Assembly (NCBI RefSeq): GCF_014694385.1 | Contig: NZ_JAAOCA010000042.1 | Span: 1 to 42,917, forward strand | Length of the DNA stretch: 42,917 nt | Origin: Pseudomonas typographi | GTDB taxonomy: Bacteria; Pseudomonadota; Gammaproteobacteria; Pseudomonadales; Pseudomonadaceae | Direction: 5' to 3' | In this document: positions 6,907 through 15,503 of the stretch, in pieces | Numbering within the stretch: the stretch's first letter is position 1 | Layout of the letters: every line of letters starts with the position of its first letter | The notes under the pieces: generated by a model | What the model was told of the DNA's origin: nothing | What the model saw: only the letters and a program-made list of their open reading frames with translations | Database searches by the model: none | Made by a program: the position numbers and the translations under genes

Positions 6907-6937
6907 GGGCTCAGGTTCTCTTCGAATCAAAATGAAG

Positions 6938-6960
6938 CGGGGCTGTACTTAACAGCCCCG
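6938..6960 (-). promoter_or_regulatory. Hairpin between guaB and guaA
   Basis: CGGGGCTGT and ACAGCCCCG form a perfect 9-base-pair stem with a 5-base loop, about 20 bases after the guaB stop. On the minus strand it is followed only by a weak T-rich stretch (CTTCATTTTG), so it may be a leaky terminator or an mRNA-stabilising element that sets the guaB to guaA ratio. Confidence 0.55.
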
Positions 6961-6981
6961 CAAACACACAACAATTACCTA

Positions 6982-8451
6982 TCAACCTACGCGATAGTTT
7001 GGCGCTTCCTTGGTGATCTGCACGTCGTGAACGTGAGATTCGGCCATGCCGGCGCCGGTAATGCGGACGAACTCAGGCTTGGTACGCATTTCTTCGATGT
7101 TCGCACTGCCGGTGTAGCCCATCGACGAACGCAGCCCGCCCATCAACTGATGAATGATCGCCGCCAGGCCACCCTTGTACGCCACCCGGCCCTCGATGCC
7201 CTCGGGCACGAGTTTTTCGGCGCCTGCCGAAGAGTCTTGGAAGTAGCGGTCCGACGAGCCCTGGGCCTGGGACATGGCGCCCAGCGAACCCATGCCACGG
7301 TAAGCCTTGTACGAGCGGCCCTGGAACAGTTCGATTTCGCCCGGCGCCTCTTCGGTGCCGGCGAACATCGAGCCCATCATCACCGAGTAGGCCCCGGCCA
7401 CGATGGCCTTGGACAAGTCACCGGAAAAACGGATACCGCCGTCGGCGATCAGCGGTACACCCGAGCCAGCAAGGGCCGCGGCGACGTTGGCGATGGCGCT
7501 GATCTGCGGCACGCCGACGCCGGCGACGATACGGGTGGTGCAGATCGAGCCTGGGCCGATACCGACCTTCACCGCATCGGCACCGGCTTCGACCAGGGCC
7601 TTGGCGGCGGCGCCAGTGGCGATGTTGCCACCGATCACTTGCACGTGCGGGTAGTTTTCCTTGACCCAGCGTACCCGGTCGATCACGCCCTTGGAGTGGC
7701 CGTGGGCGGTGTCGACCACCACCACATCGACACCCGCGGCCACTAACGCGGCCACGCGCTCACCGGTGTCCTGGCCGGTGCCGACCGCGGCACCGACCCG
7801 CAGGCGCGCTTGTTCGTCTTTGCTGGCCAGCGGGTAGGCCTTGGCCTTCTCGATGTCCTTCACGGTCATCATGCCCTTGAGCTGGAAGGCATCATCGACG
7901 ATCAAGACCTTTTCCAGGCGGTGCTTGTGCAGCAGCTCGCGCACTTCGTCCTTGCCAGCGCCTTCGCGCACGGTGACCAGCCGCTCGCGCGGGGTCATCA
8001 CTTCACGCACGGGGATGTCCAGGCGCGTTTCGAAGCGCACGTCGCGGGAGGTGACGATGCCCACCAGGTCGCCGTCATGCAGCACCGGCACGCCGGAAAT
8101 ATTATGCTGGCGGGTCAATTCGAACAGGTCGCGCACGGTGGCGTCGGCCTCGATGGTGATCGGGTCTTTCACCACGCCGGCTTCGAACTTCTTGACCTTG
8201 CGCACTTCAGCGGCCTGCTGGTCGATGGTCATGTTCTTGTGGATGATGCCGATGCCGCCTTCCTGGGCCATGGCGATGGCCAGGCGGGCTTCGGTCACGG
8301 TGTCCATCGCGGCGGACACCAAGGGGATATTGAGTTCGATGCCGCGGGTAAAACGGGTCTTGAGACTGACTTCGTTAGGCAGCACGTCGGAGTAACCGGG
8401 CACTAAAAGAATGTCGTCGAAGGTCAGGGCTTCTTGGCTGATACGCAGCAT
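6982..8451 (-). CDS. guaB: IMP dehydrogenase
   Basis: The enzyme oxidises IMP to XMP with NAD, the first committed step of GMP synthesis. The product is 489 residues, the usual length. A TIM barrel is interrupted by two CBS domains (about 94-205). The catalytic loop GPGSICTTR carries Cys304, and GGIRFSGD and the mobile-flap region with YRGMGSLGAM are present. The ATG at 8451 follows GGGAG (CACGGGAGCCCCCGCG). The longer open frame to 8712 runs through the promoter and the end of the next gene and is not used. It is co-transcribed with guaA. Confidence 0.98.
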   Translation of the reverse strand: MLRISQEALTFDDILLVPGYSDVLPNEVSLKTRFTRGIELNIPLVSAAMDTVTEARLAIAMAQEGGIGIIHKNMTIDQQAAEVRKVKKFEAGVVKDPITIEADATVRDLFELTRQHNISGVPVLHDGDLVGIVTSRDVRFETRLDIPVREVMTPRERLVTVREGAGKDEVRELLHKHRLEKVLIVDDAFQLKGMMTVKDIEKAKAYPLASKDEQARLRVGAAVGTGQDTGERVAALVAAGVDVVVVDTAHGHSKGVIDRVRWVKENYPHVQVIGGNIATGAAAKALVEAGADAVKVGIGPGSICTTRIVAGVGVPQISAIANVAAALAGSGVPLIADGGIRFSGDLSKAIVAGAYSVMMGSMFAGTEEAPGEIELFQGRSYKAYRGMGSLGAMSQAQGSSDRYFQDSSAGAEKLVPEGIEGRVAYKGGLAAIIHQLMGGLRSSMGYTGSANIEEMRTKPEFVRITGAGMAESHVHDVQITKEAPNYRVG

Positions 8452-8488
8452 CGCGGGGGCTCCCGTGCGGGAAAAATGGAAGCGCGCC

Positions 8489-8517
8489 ATTATACCGATA
8501 TGGCGGGCGCCACTCAA
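8489..8517 (-). promoter_or_regulatory. guaBA sigma-70 promoter
   Basis: On the minus strand, TTGAGT (8517-8512), a 17-base spacer and a perfect TATAAT (8494-8489) lie about 40 bases before the guaB start. This is a strong consensus promoter. Confidence 0.8.
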
Positions 8518-8528
8518 CGCAGGAATGA

Positions 8529-9080
8529 CTATTCGAGCACCGCGCTGACCAAGCGTACCGGGAACCCGAGGCGCTCGGCGAACGCATCGAGAAAAGCCGG
8601 CTTGAACCGCGCCGGCGCCCAGCCATTGAAAATGAAACCTAAATTGGAAAAACCACAGGGCTGCAGAAACAGAAACCCATTGATATCGTCTTCGAACCCG
8701 CACAGCGGGCACATGAAGTTATCGGTGTCGCCGGGGTACCACTCATCCAGGCTTTCGAACAATGGCTCGCCCACTTCACGGCGGCACTGCGGGCAGCCGG
8801 CTTCTTCGATAAAGCCCTTGGCCGGGGTGTAGATACAACGCCGCGTAATGATTTGCAGGCCATTGACCGCCGCGCCGAAGGGCAGCGCCTGCGGGTGCTC
8901 GACCACCCGCCGCGCGCCCTCTGCGATGCAATAGGCCATGCGATCGCCAGCCAGGCCGCAGGTGGTGAGCTGGCTATCGACAACGTTTTTGTGGATCAAC
9001 CAACGCAACATTCTACCGGCCGCCGCTTCGTGGGCGGGCAACGTCGAAATCTGCGGGACAATAATGCTCTGGTTTGCCAT
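8529..9080 (-). CDS. Conserved pseudomonad protein with two CxxC zinc-ribbon pairs, function unknown
   Basis: The protein of 183 residues starts MANQSIIVPQISTLPAHEA. Two cysteine pairs, CPQC and CPLC, about 32 residues apart suggest one zinc ribbon. Homologues are often listed as sugar ABC transporter ATPase, but no Walker A or B motif is present, so that name is not supported. A start at 9140 (with AAGG five bases before it) would add 20 residues; ATG 9080 was chosen because it gives the usual N-terminus, but this is uncertain. The gene is divergent from xseA and lies just upstream of the guaBA promoter. No signal peptide or membrane segment is seen. Confidence 0.75.
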   Translation of the reverse strand: MANQSIIVPQISTLPAHEAAAGRMLRWLIHKNVVDSQLTTCGLAGDRMAYCIAEGARRVVEHPQALPFGAAVNGLQIITRRCIYTPAKGFIEEAGCPQCRREVGEPLFESLDEWYPGDTDNFMCPLCGFEDDINGFLFLQPCGFSNLGFIFNGWAPARFKPAFLDAFAERLGFPVRLVSAVLE

Positions 9081-9230
9081 AGGGCCTGCTGGGCTTACGT
9101 AAAACCGCCGGATAGTGGCTTGAAACCGGCGTTCATTCAAGCCTTGCCGCGTGAACGGTAGGCGCGCATAAGCCGCCGCACAGGCCGGAAAAACACGCCC
9201 GCGGCGCAGGTTTTTCTTTATGATGCAGCC

Positions 9231-10610
9231 ATGATGAATGATCCCTTTGCCAGGCTCGGCCTGGACCGCGAAGTACTCACCGTTGGCCAGTTGAACAACC
9301 GCGCGCGCCTGTTACTGGAGGACGTGTTCGGCAGCGTATGGGTCGAGGGCGAAATTTCAAACTTGGCGCGGCCTGCCTCTGGCCACGTGTATTTCACCCT
9401 CAAAGACGCTGGCGCCCAAGTGCGTTGCGCGCTGTTTCGGCAGAACGCGGCGCGGGTGCGCCAGGCGCTGCGCGAGGGCTTGGCGGTCAAGGTACGCGGC
9501 AAGGTGTCGCTGTTCGAAGGCCGTGGCGATTACCAGTTGATCCTCGACACCGTAGAGCCCGCTGGCGACGGCGCCTTGCGCCTGGCCTTCGAGGCGCTCA
9601 AGGAGAAGCTCGCCGGCGAGGGGTTGTTCAGCAGCGAGCACAAGTTGCCCCTGCCTAGCCACCCCAGGCGTATCGGCATCGTCAGCTCGCCGAGCGGTGC
9701 AGTGATCCGCGACATCATCAGCGTATTTCGCCGGCGCGCCCCGCAGGTGCAATTAACCCTGGTGCCCACCGCGGTGCAAGGCCGCGAAGCCATCGGCCAG
9801 ATCGCCCGCGCCATCGCCCTGGCCGACCGCGCCGGCTTCGATGCGATCATCCTGGCCCGGGGCGGCGGCTCGCTGGAAGACCTCTGGTGTTTCAATGAAG
9901 AAGAGGTCGCCCGTGCCGTGGCGGCCTGCGCCACGCCGATCGTCAGCGCCGTGGGCCACGAAACCGACGTGTCGATCAGCGATTTCGTCGCCGACGTGCG
10001 CGCCCCTACCCCCTCGGCCGCCGCCGAATTACTGGCACCGGACAACAGCGACCTGAAACTACGCCTGGATAGCCTGCAGCAGCGCCTACTGCTGCGCCTG
10101 CGTAACCGCCTGGCCCACGACCAACTGCGCCTGGATGGGCTGGCCCGGCGCCTGCGCCACCCTGGTGAACGCTTGCGGCAACAGGCGCAGCGCCTGGACG
10201 ACCTCGACATGCGCCTGCGCCGGGCGTTCGAGCGGGCACACGCGTTGCGCCGCCAACGTGTGGCGCAATACGACGCACGCCTGGCCGCCCAGCACCCCGG
10301 CCGCGCCGTGGCCCTGCTGCGCCAGCGCCTCGAAACACTGGCGCAGCGCCTGCCCAAAGTGATGAACGACCAGCTCAAGGCGCGCCGCCTGCAGTTGCAG
10401 GCGCAGGCGCAAACCTTGCACGTGGTCAGCCCGCTAGCCACCCTGGGGCGCGGCTACAGCATTCTGCTGGACGATCGCGGCCAGGCCGTTCGCCGCGCTG
10501 AGCAAGCCCCGCCCGGCCAGCGCCTGCACGCACGGCTGGGCGTAGGTGAGTTGACCGTAAGGGTGGAAGACAACCATCTCACCCCGGTAAACCTTTCGCT
10601 GCTGGATTAA
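9231..10610 (+). CDS. xseA: Exodeoxyribonuclease VII large subunit
   Basis: XseA with XseB degrades single-stranded DNA from both ends and is used in mismatch repair and DNA damage tolerance. The 459-residue product has an N-terminal OB-fold domain (about 8-105, VWVEGEISNLARPASGHVYFTLKD), the catalytic domain with DAIILARGGGSLEDLWCFNEE and SAVGHETDVSISDFVADVRAPTPSAAAE, and a long Arg/Gln-rich coiled coil (about 275-395). It ends with the LGRGYSIL region. ATG 9231 is followed directly by a second start codon choice (MMNDP). xseB is not in this window. The M23 gene follows after two bases, so the two are probably co-transcribed. Confidence 0.97.
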   Translation: MMNDPFARLGLDREVLTVGQLNNRARLLLEDVFGSVWVEGEISNLARPASGHVYFTLKDAGAQVRCALFRQNAARVRQALREGLAVKVRGKVSLFEGRGDYQLILDTVEPAGDGALRLAFEALKEKLAGEGLFSSEHKLPLPSHPRRIGIVSSPSGAVIRDIISVFRRRAPQVQLTLVPTAVQGREAIGQIARAIALADRAGFDAIILARGGGSLEDLWCFNEEEVARAVAACATPIVSAVGHETDVSISDFVADVRAPTPSAAAELLAPDNSDLKLRLDSLQQRLLLRLRNRLAHDQLRLDGLARRLRHPGERLRQQAQRLDDLDMRLRRAFERAHALRRQRVAQYDARLAAQHPGRAVALLRQRLETLAQRLPKVMNDQLKARRLQLQAQAQTLHVVSPLATLGRGYSILLDDRGQAVRRAEQAPPGQRLHARLGVGELTVRVEDNHLTPVNLSLLD

Positions 10611-10612
10611 CC

Positions 10613-11446
10613 ATGTACCGATGGCTTTGCGCAGCCCTACTCAGCCTGGCTACCTTGCCGGCACTGGCAGACAGCTACCTTACCCGGCTGCTGAACAAAC
10701 CGGTGCCCGGCGGCGTGGCGGTACTCGACCTGGGTGGCAGCACAGCCGCCCCCCAAGCGTATTTCGCCGGCAAGGCGGTATTGGTGATCAAGGAACAGGC
10801 TACCTGGCGCGCCGTGGTCGGCTTGCCCCTGAGCCTCAAGCCAGGGCCGCAGGCGCTGCAGGTGCGCCAGGCGGGCGGCGAGCGCAGCGTCGCCTTCTCC
10901 GTGGGCAGCAAGCGCTACCCGGAACAACGCATCACCCTGCAGAACAAACGCCAAGTCAACCCAAACCCGCAAGACCTCACACGTATCGCCGCCGAACTGG
11001 CCGAGCAAACCCGCGCTTACCAAAGCTTCAGCGGCACCATACCGAGTAACCTGTTGCTGGATAAACCGGTGAACGGCCGGCTGTCTAGCCGCTTCGGCGT
11101 GCGCCGCTTCTTCAATGGGGAGGAACGCAACCCACACGCTGGGTTGGATTTCGCCGTGCCGGCAGGCACCCCGATCAAAACCCCGGCGGCCGGCAAAGTG
11201 ATCCTGGTGGGTGACTATTTCTTCAACGGCAATACGGTGTTCGTCGACCATGGCCAGGGCTTTATCAGCATGTTCTGCCATATGTCGGCAATCGATGTTC
11301 GACTGGGCCAAGCGTTAACCCGTGGCGCCGTGGTTGGCCGGGTAGGTGCCACCGGCCGCGCCACAGGGCCGCATATGCATTGGAACGTAAGCCTTAATGA
11401 CGCGCGGGTAGACCCTGCCATTTTCATTGGCGCGTTTCAGCCGTAG
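10613..11446 (+). CDS. Secreted M23 (LytM-type) metallopeptidase
   Basis: The product of 277 residues has a signal peptide of about 19 residues (MYRWLCAALLSLATLPALA, cleavage before DSY). The peptidase domain follows at about 150-265. Zinc ligands are visible: H and D in PHAGLDF (HxxxD) and the HxH motif in GPHMHW. These enzymes cut peptide cross-links of murein in the periplasm. All ligands are present, so it should be active rather than an EnvC-like activator, although that role cannot be excluded. The ATG is two bases after the xseA stop. No terminator with a U-run follows. Confidence 0.9.
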   Translation: MYRWLCAALLSLATLPALADSYLTRLLNKPVPGGVAVLDLGGSTAAPQAYFAGKAVLVIKEQATWRAVVGLPLSLKPGPQALQVRQAGGERSVAFSVGSKRYPEQRITLQNKRQVNPNPQDLTRIAAELAEQTRAYQSFSGTIPSNLLLDKPVNGRLSSRFGVRRFFNGEERNPHAGLDFAVPAGTPIKTPAAGKVILVGDYFFNGNTVFVDHGQGFISMFCHMSAIDVRLGQALTRGAVVGRVGATGRATGPHMHWNVSLNDARVDPAIFIGAFQP

Positions 11447-11624
11447 CAGTTGGTTACACTCCAAAAGGGCGACGCCTTGCGCGGCCTGCTTTGCCCCGGG
11501 CAATCAGGCCCAAAAACAGCGCCACTATCCAAGATATTCTGCTGCGCTACAGCCTAGTTTGAGATTTTCTACCAAATTTTCTGATGTGCTTGCGATGTTC
11601 CCCTGCAATGGTTAGGTTTAAGCC
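11447..11624. other. Intergenic region before the leuA leader
   Basis: A hairpin GGCCTG/CAGGCC with an inner TGCCC/GGCA stem (11483-11510) could mark the end of the xseA-M23 transcript, but no U-run follows. The rest probably contains the leuA promoter; no clear -35/-10 pair was found. Confidence 0.4.
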
Positions 11625-11702
11625 ATGAACAACGCACGCACCCACATTTTGCTTCGCCAGCACCGCAGCCTGTGTTTGGTCAGCTACCGACTGCCAGGCT
11701 GA
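11625..11702 (+). promoter_or_regulatory. Possible leucine-rich leader peptide of leuA
   Basis: A 25-codon frame from ATG 11625 to TGA 11702 is preceded by TTAGG at a suitable distance. It encodes MNNARTHILLRQHRSLCLVS and ends RLPG. Five codons are leucine (TTG, CTT, CTG, TTG, CTG). It ends 89 bases before leuA. A leucine-sensing attenuator is plausible, but no clear terminator with U-run is visible between it and leuA, so a translation-coupled mechanism or chance are alternatives. Confidence 0.4.
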
Positions 11703-11791
11703 ATCGCTGCGCCTCGCCCCTGTTTGCCTCCATTTCCCAGTATTCCAAGGCCCCGCCGGCCCAATGGCCGCCGCCAATAAGGATCAGCCTG

Positions 11792-13462
11792 ATGAGCATG
11801 CTCAAAGACCCATCGAAAAAATATCGCGCCTTCCCCACCATCGACCTGCCTGACCGCACCTGGCCGTCCAAGGCCATTACCGCGGCACCGATCTGGTGCA
11901 GTTCAGACCTGCGCGACGGCAACCAGTCGCTGATCGAGCCGATGGATGCTGAGAAAAAGCTGCGCTTTTGGAAAACCCTGGTCGCGGTAGGCGTGAAAGA
12001 AATCGAAGCGGCCTTTCCCAGCGCGTCGCAAACCGACTTCGACTTCGTGCGCACGCTGATCGAAGGCGGCCATGTACCGGCTGACACCACCATCCAGGTG
12101 CTGACCCAGGCCCGTGAAGACCTCATTGCCCGTACCTTCGAATCGTTGCGTGGGGCGAAAAAAGCCATCGTGCACCTGTACAACGCCACCAGCCCGGCCT
12201 TTCGCCGCATCGTGTTCAACCAAGACAAGGCAGGCGTGAAAGCCATCGCCGTGAACGCCGCCCAGTTGTTCCTGAAATACGCCGCCCAACAGCCTGAAAC
12301 CCAATGGACGTTCCAGTACTCGCCGGAAACCTTCAGCGCCACGGAACTGGAGTTCGCCAAAGAGGTGTGCGACGCGGTGATCGAGGTGTGGAACCCGACG
12401 CCGGCGAACAAGATCATTCTCAACCTGCCGGCCACGGTCGAAGTGGCCACGCCGAACGTATACGCCGACCAGATCGAGTGGTTTTGCCGCCACATCAACC
12501 GCCGCGACAGCGTGATCGTCAGCCTGCATACCCATAACGACCGTGGCACCGGTGTAGCTGCTACCGAGCTGGGCCTGATGGCGGGCGCTGACCGTGTCGA
12601 AGGCTGCTTGTTCGGTAACGGCGAGCGCACCGGCAACGTAGACCTGGTCACCTGTGCGCTGAACCTCTACACCCAAGGCGTCGACCCGCAGTTGGATTTT
12701 TCCGACATCGATGGTGTGCGCAAGGTGGTCGAAGAATGCAACCAACTGCCGGTGCACCCGCGCCATCCGTATGTGGGCGACTTGGTCCACACGGCGTTTT
12801 CCGGCTCGCACCAAGATGCCATTCGTAAGGGCTTCTCGCAGCAGAAGGGCGATGCACTGTGGGAAGTGCCCTACCTGCCGATCGACCCCGCCGACATCGG
12901 CCGCAGCTACGAGGCGGTGATCCGGGTGAACAGCCAATCAGGCAAAGGCGGCATCACCTACCTGCTGGAGCAGGAGTACGGCATCTCGCTGCCGCGCCGG
13001 ATGCAGATCGAGTTCAGCCAAGTGGTGCAGCGTGAAACCGACCGCCTGGGCCTGGAAATGACCGCACAGCAAATCTACGCGCTGCTGCACCGGGAGTACC
13101 TGCAGGCCAACTTGCCCTATGCATTGGTCAGCCACCGCCTGGCGGAAGAAAACAGCAGCAGCGCGGTGAACGTTGAAGTCAACTGCGACGGCGAAACCCT
13201 GCACTGGAAAGGCCAGGGCAACGGTGCGCTGGAAGCCCTGGTGGCGAGCCTGCCGATCAGCGTCGAGATCATGGATTACAGCGAGCATGCCATCGGCGCC
13301 GGCACGACCGCCAAGGCCGCGGCCTACATTGAGTTGCGCGTGGCCGGCGAGCGCCCGCTGCATGGTGTGGGTATCGACGAAAACATCACCACCGCCAGCT
13401 TCAAGGCCCTGTTCAGCGCGTTGAACCGGGCGTTGAGCGAGAAGGAAGCGAAAGCGGCCTGA
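11792..13462 (+). CDS. leuA: 2-isopropylmalate synthase
   Basis: LeuA condenses acetyl-CoA with 2-ketoisovalerate, the first step of leucine synthesis. The protein has 556 residues and belongs to the long (yeast-like) form usual in Pseudomonas. The TIM-barrel domain has the active-site motif SSDLRDGNQ (about 37-45) and the metal motif HTHNDRGTG. The C-terminal allosteric LeuA domain includes EIMDYSEHAIGAGTTAKAAA, which binds leucine for feedback inhibition. ATG 11792 is preceded by AAGGAT at 8 bases; the next ATG (11798) is also possible. The frame open to 11672 overlaps the leader and is not used. A leader peptide candidate lies upstream. Confidence 0.97.
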   Translation: MSMLKDPSKKYRAFPTIDLPDRTWPSKAITAAPIWCSSDLRDGNQSLIEPMDAEKKLRFWKTLVAVGVKEIEAAFPSASQTDFDFVRTLIEGGHVPADTTIQVLTQAREDLIARTFESLRGAKKAIVHLYNATSPAFRRIVFNQDKAGVKAIAVNAAQLFLKYAAQQPETQWTFQYSPETFSATELEFAKEVCDAVIEVWNPTPANKIILNLPATVEVATPNVYADQIEWFCRHINRRDSVIVSLHTHNDRGTGVAATELGLMAGADRVEGCLFGNGERTGNVDLVTCALNLYTQGVDPQLDFSDIDGVRKVVEECNQLPVHPRHPYVGDLVHTAFSGSHQDAIRKGFSQQKGDALWEVPYLPIDPADIGRSYEAVIRVNSQSGKGGITYLLEQEYGISLPRRMQIEFSQVVQRETDRLGLEMTAQQIYALLHREYLQANLPYALVSHRLAEENSSSAVNVEVNCDGETLHWKGQGNGALEALVASLPISVEIMDYSEHAIGAGTTAKAAAYIELRVAGERPLHGVGIDENITTASFKALFSALNRALSEKEAKAA

Positions 13463-13472
13463 CCGCCCGGCG

Positions 13473-14261
13473 TTAACGCGCGGCCAATTCGAAACTGTCG
13501 GCATCCAGGTGCGCCGGGAAGCGCGCCCGGTAAGCCGAGAGTTGCGCCGCGCCCAGGCACACTTGGAACACCCCGTCGGCATCGCCGGCGCACAGCAGCG
13601 TCTCGCCCTGGAAATCCAGCACTTGGCTGTCGCCAGCGTAGGCAAAGCCTTTGCCATCGGTGCCCACGCGGTTCACCGCCGCTACGTAGCACAGGTTTTC
13701 AACCGCGCGTGCTGGCAACAGGCGGTTCCAATGCAGGCGCCGGGCACCCGGCCAGTTGGCGGTATACAGCAGCAGGTCAGTGCCCTCGCCATCGCGGCTC
13801 CACACGGGGAAGCGCAGGTCGTAGCACACCAGTGGGCGCACCCGCCAGCCCTTGACCTCGAACACCATCCGCTGCTCGCCGGCCGTATAGTGCTCATGTT
13901 CACCGGCCATGCGGAACAGGTGGCGCTTGTCGTAGTGCAGCAGCTCGCCGGTGGGCGTGGCCCACAGCAGGCGGTTGCGGTAGGTCCCATCTTCAGCCTG
14001 GATGATCACACTGCCGGTGATCACCGCGTTACATTCGGCCGCCTTGCGCAGTAGCCACTGGCTGGTGGGCCCGTGGGGCGCCTCGCATAACGCGGCCGAG
14101 TTCATGGTGAACCCGGTGGTGAACATCTCCGGGAGGATGATCAGATCAGCCCCTTGGGCGTGTTCGAGCAAGCTGTCGAACTGGCTGAGGTTAGCGGTTC
14201 GGTCGTGCCACGCCAGCGTAGTTTGCACCAGCGCAACGGCCAGGTCGGGGAGTGAACTCAT
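13473..14261 (-). CDS. yafV: Omega-amidase (nitrilase family, YafV-like)
   Basis: The protein of 262 residues has the carbon-nitrogen hydrolase triad: Glu45 in ILPEMF, Lys112 in YDKRHLF and Cys146 in VCYDLRFP. Omega-amidases hydrolyse 2-oxoglutaramate or 2-oxosuccinamate, the keto acids left when glutamine or asparagine donates an amino group. The ATG at 14261 overlaps the stop of the aminotransferase gene by four bases (ATGA); ATG 14270 is possible but less likely. Pairing with a methionine aminotransferase fits the methionine salvage pairing, in which the amidase pulls transamination forward. It converges with leuA, with 10 bases between the stops. Confidence 0.92.
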   Translation of the reverse strand: MSSLPDLAVALVQTTLAWHDRTANLSQFDSLLEHAQGADLIILPEMFTTGFTMNSAALCEAPHGPTSQWLLRKAAECNAVITGSVIIQAEDGTYRNRLLWATPTGELLHYDKRHLFRMAGEHEHYTAGEQRMVFEVKGWRVRPLVCYDLRFPVWSRDGEGTDLLLYTANWPGARRLHWNRLLPARAVENLCYVAAVNRVGTDGKGFAYAGDSQVLDFQGETLLCAGDADGVFQVCLGAAQLSAYRARFPAHLDADSFELAAR

Positions 14262-15406
14262 ATCGCGCATAGTTTGGCTGCGGCTTCCCGCAAGGTCTCC
14301 TCACGTTTGGCGAAACATAGGCGAACCAAGCGCTGCTCGCGAACCGGCTCATTGTAGAACACCGATACCGGAATGCAGGCTACGCCGTGCTCCTTGGTCA
14401 TCCAAAGCGACATGTCGACATCGTTCAAGTCGGGGCGGATCTGAGCATAGTCGACCAGCTGAAAATAAGTGCCTGGCGTGCGCGTGAAGCGAAAGCGCGA
14501 ACCTTGCAGCAAGTCGCAGAACAGGTCCCGCTTGGCCTGGTAGAACCCAGGCAGTTCATCCAGGTGCTCGGGGTGCGCCGCCATGAAGTCTGCCAACGCC
14601 CACTGTATCGGGGTAACCCCGCAAAAGCTGACGAACTGGTGAACCTTGCGCAGTTCAGCGGTCAGCGCAGGCGGCGCGACCACGTAGCCGGTTTTCCAGC
14701 CGGTTACATGGTAGGTTTTACCGAACGAACTGACCACGAAGGCCCGCCGGTACAGGGCCTCGCAGGCGAGCACGCTGGCGTGGGCCACGCCGTCGTAAAT
14801 CAAGTGCTCGTACACCTCGTCGCTGACCACGTAAATATCACGCTCACCGATCAGCGCCGCTAACTGGTCGAGGTCCGCGCCACTGAACACCGCCCCACTC
14901 GGGTTGTGCGGGCTGTTGAGCATGATCATGCGCGTGCGCGGGCCAATGGCATCGCTCAGCCGCTGCCAATCGATGGCGAAGGTGGCCGGGGCCAGCGGTA
15001 CGTGCACGCAGCGCCCCCCGGCCAGTGCCACCGAAGGCTCGTAGCTATCGTAGGTGGGGTCGAAGACGATCACCTCGTCACCAGGGCGGATCACCGCCTG
15101 GATCGCGCAGAAGATGGCCTGGGTAGCGCCCGGCGTGATGGTGATCTCCCGCTCAGTGTCGACCGTTACCCCATAAAAGCGCGCCAGCTTATGCCCAACC
15201 TGTTCACGCAGGGCGGGCAGGCCGGTCATCGGTGGGTATTGGTTATGCCCGTTGGCCACATGGTAGGCAACCGCATCGCGCAAGGCCTGCGGGCCGTCAA
15301 AATCGGGAAACCCTTGGGACAGGTTGATGGCGCCCACCTGAGCGGCGAGCTGCGACATGGTGGTAAAGATGGTCGTGCCAACATTCGGCAACTTGCTGCT
15401 GATCAT
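14258..15406 (-). CDS. ybdL: Methionine (glutamine) aminotransferase, YbdL-like
   Basis: This fold-type I PLP aminotransferase has 382 residues. The PLP lysine is Lys230 in SSFGKTYHVTGWKTGY, and NSPHNPSG (about 164-171) and SDEVYEHL are the usual cofactor-site motifs. The KTYHVTGWK signature is typical of YbdL, which transaminates methionine and aromatic amino acids. ATG 15406 (MISSKLPNVGTTIF) is preceded by GGCGGGA; the frame is open to 15481 but the extra residues are not family-like. Its stop overlaps the omega-amidase start, so the genes are translationally coupled and probably work in sequence. Confidence 0.9.
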   Translation of the reverse strand: MISSKLPNVGTTIFTTMSQLAAQVGAINLSQGFPDFDGPQALRDAVAYHVANGHNQYPPMTGLPALREQVGHKLARFYGVTVDTEREITITPGATQAIFCAIQAVIRPGDEVIVFDPTYDSYEPSVALAGGRCVHVPLAPATFAIDWQRLSDAIGPRTRMIMLNSPHNPSGAVFSGADLDQLAALIGERDIYVVSDEVYEHLIYDGVAHASVLACEALYRRAFVVSSFGKTYHVTGWKTGYVVAPPALTAELRKVHQFVSFCGVTPIQWALADFMAAHPEHLDELPGFYQAKRDLFCDLLQGSRFRFTRTPGTYFQLVDYAQIRPDLNDVDMSLWMTKEHGVACIPVSVFYNEPVREQRLVRLCFAKREETLREAAAKLCAI

Positions 15407-15503
15407 GGTTTTATCCCGCCTAGCTAAAACACCGAGTGCCAAAGACCCGGCAGGATAGCCTAGCGCAGGGGCCGCCGGCAAAGGCCGCCCTGCCCTACGG
15501 GTA

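Noticed and set aside
8452..8712. Long N-terminal extension of guaB
   Set aside because: It overlaps the promoter and the next gene; the 489-residue form is the family length.
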